Positions 5,903 to 6,007 of a stretch of DNA of 6,007 nt are shown piece after piece (positions within the stretch are counted from its first letter, which is position 1; every line of letters starts with the position of its first letter). Under the pieces are notes generated by a model. The model searched no databases, had not been told where the DNA came from, and worked only from the letters and a program-made list of their open reading frames with translations. A program made the position numbers and the translations under genes. The stretch is from positions 1 to 6,007 of the forward strand of contig JACMOG010000535.1 in NCBI GenBank assembly GCA_014378125.1, in the 5' to 3' direction. The stretch comes from Vitreoscilla sp. GTDB lineage: Bacteria; Pseudomonadota; Gammaproteobacteria; Burkholderiales; Burkholderiaceae.

Positions 5903-6007
5903 TCAGCCGGCCGCCTCGCCGGCGTCGTCCGTGTCCAAGGCGACCGCCAAGGCCTGCACCCGCGCACGCCGGATCGCGTCCGCGATGGCCGGGCCCTTCA
6001 TGCCGCG
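5903..6007 (-). CDS. cca: C-terminal end of probable CCA tRNA nucleotidyltransferase (5' part outside window)
   Basis: Only the last 34 codons are present, ending at the TGA at 5903-5905. They read RGMKGPAIADAIRRARVQAL and continue with an acidic, Ala/Gly-rich tail. From memory, the (L/M)KGPAI-x-x-AI-x-x-AR pattern matches the extreme C-terminus of betaproteobacterial multifunctional CCA enzymes, which add or repair the tRNA 3' CCA and often carry an HD phosphohydrolase domain. None of the catalytic nucleotidyltransferase motifs lie in the window, so the assignment rests on this short tail. Codon composition is consistent with coding and no stop interrupts the frame to the window edge. Confidence 0.65.
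   Translation of the reverse strand, partial: RGMKGPAIADAIRRARVQALAVALDTDDAGEAAG

Noticed and set aside
1..6007. Search for CRISPR arrays, insertion sequences, attachment sites, tRNA or rRNA genes and toxin-antitoxin or defence genes
   Set aside because: By eye there are no spaced direct repeats, terminal inverted repeats, transposase or integrase motifs or cloverleaf sequences; all coding space is taken by housekeeping or conserved hypothetical genes.

Overview
The window is a dense, GC-rich stretch of chromosomal housekeeping genes. The proteins (a TtcA with the two Cys-x-x-Cys pairs, a FolB of the long '[13 protein letters not shown]' type, a DUF4136 lipoprotein, and MidA-DUF2905 side by side) look most like a betaproteobacterium of the order Burkholderiales (Comamonadaceae or a near relative). 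This is a judgement from recalled protein similarity and base composition; no database was searched.

Layout. Minus strand, read right to left from 4057: a pteridine-reductase-type short-chain dehydrogenase (4057-3212), folB (3200-2802) and ttcA (2805-1900) form a tight presumed operon with an 11-base gap and an ATGA overlap. After a 153-base spacer with a possible terminator hairpin comes a DUF4136 outer-membrane lipoprotein (1746-1048). A 52-base gap with a perfect 9-bp inverted repeat follows, then glmU (995 to beyond base 1, 3' end missing). Plus strand: a MidA-family methyltransferase (4078-5340) starts only 20 bases from the SDR start and is coupled through TGATG to a small DUF2905 membrane protein (5340-5531). 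That gene converges on, and overlaps by 8 bases, a DUF2628 membrane protein on the minus strand (5859-5524). At the right edge is the last 34 codons of a gene that looks like cca (tRNA nucleotidyltransferase), also minus strand.

How they fit together. The SDR and FolB both act on pterins, so that operon joins folate/pterin metabolism with tRNA 2-thiolation (TtcA). GlmU makes UDP-GlcNAc for peptidoglycan and LPS. MidA is the bacterial relative of the complex I assembly methyltransferase NDUFAF7. DUF2905 and DUF2628 are small membrane proteins of unknown role.

I found no mobile element, CRISPR array, rRNA or tRNA gene, and no clear sign of a new multi-gene system. The observations most worth checking are the PTR1/FolM-like active site of the SDR beside folB, a probable leaderless start for midA in a 20-base divergent gap, a hairpin over the glmU ribosome-binding region, and an acidic insertion in the GlmU catalytic domain. 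No gene-free stretch exceeds 300 bases.
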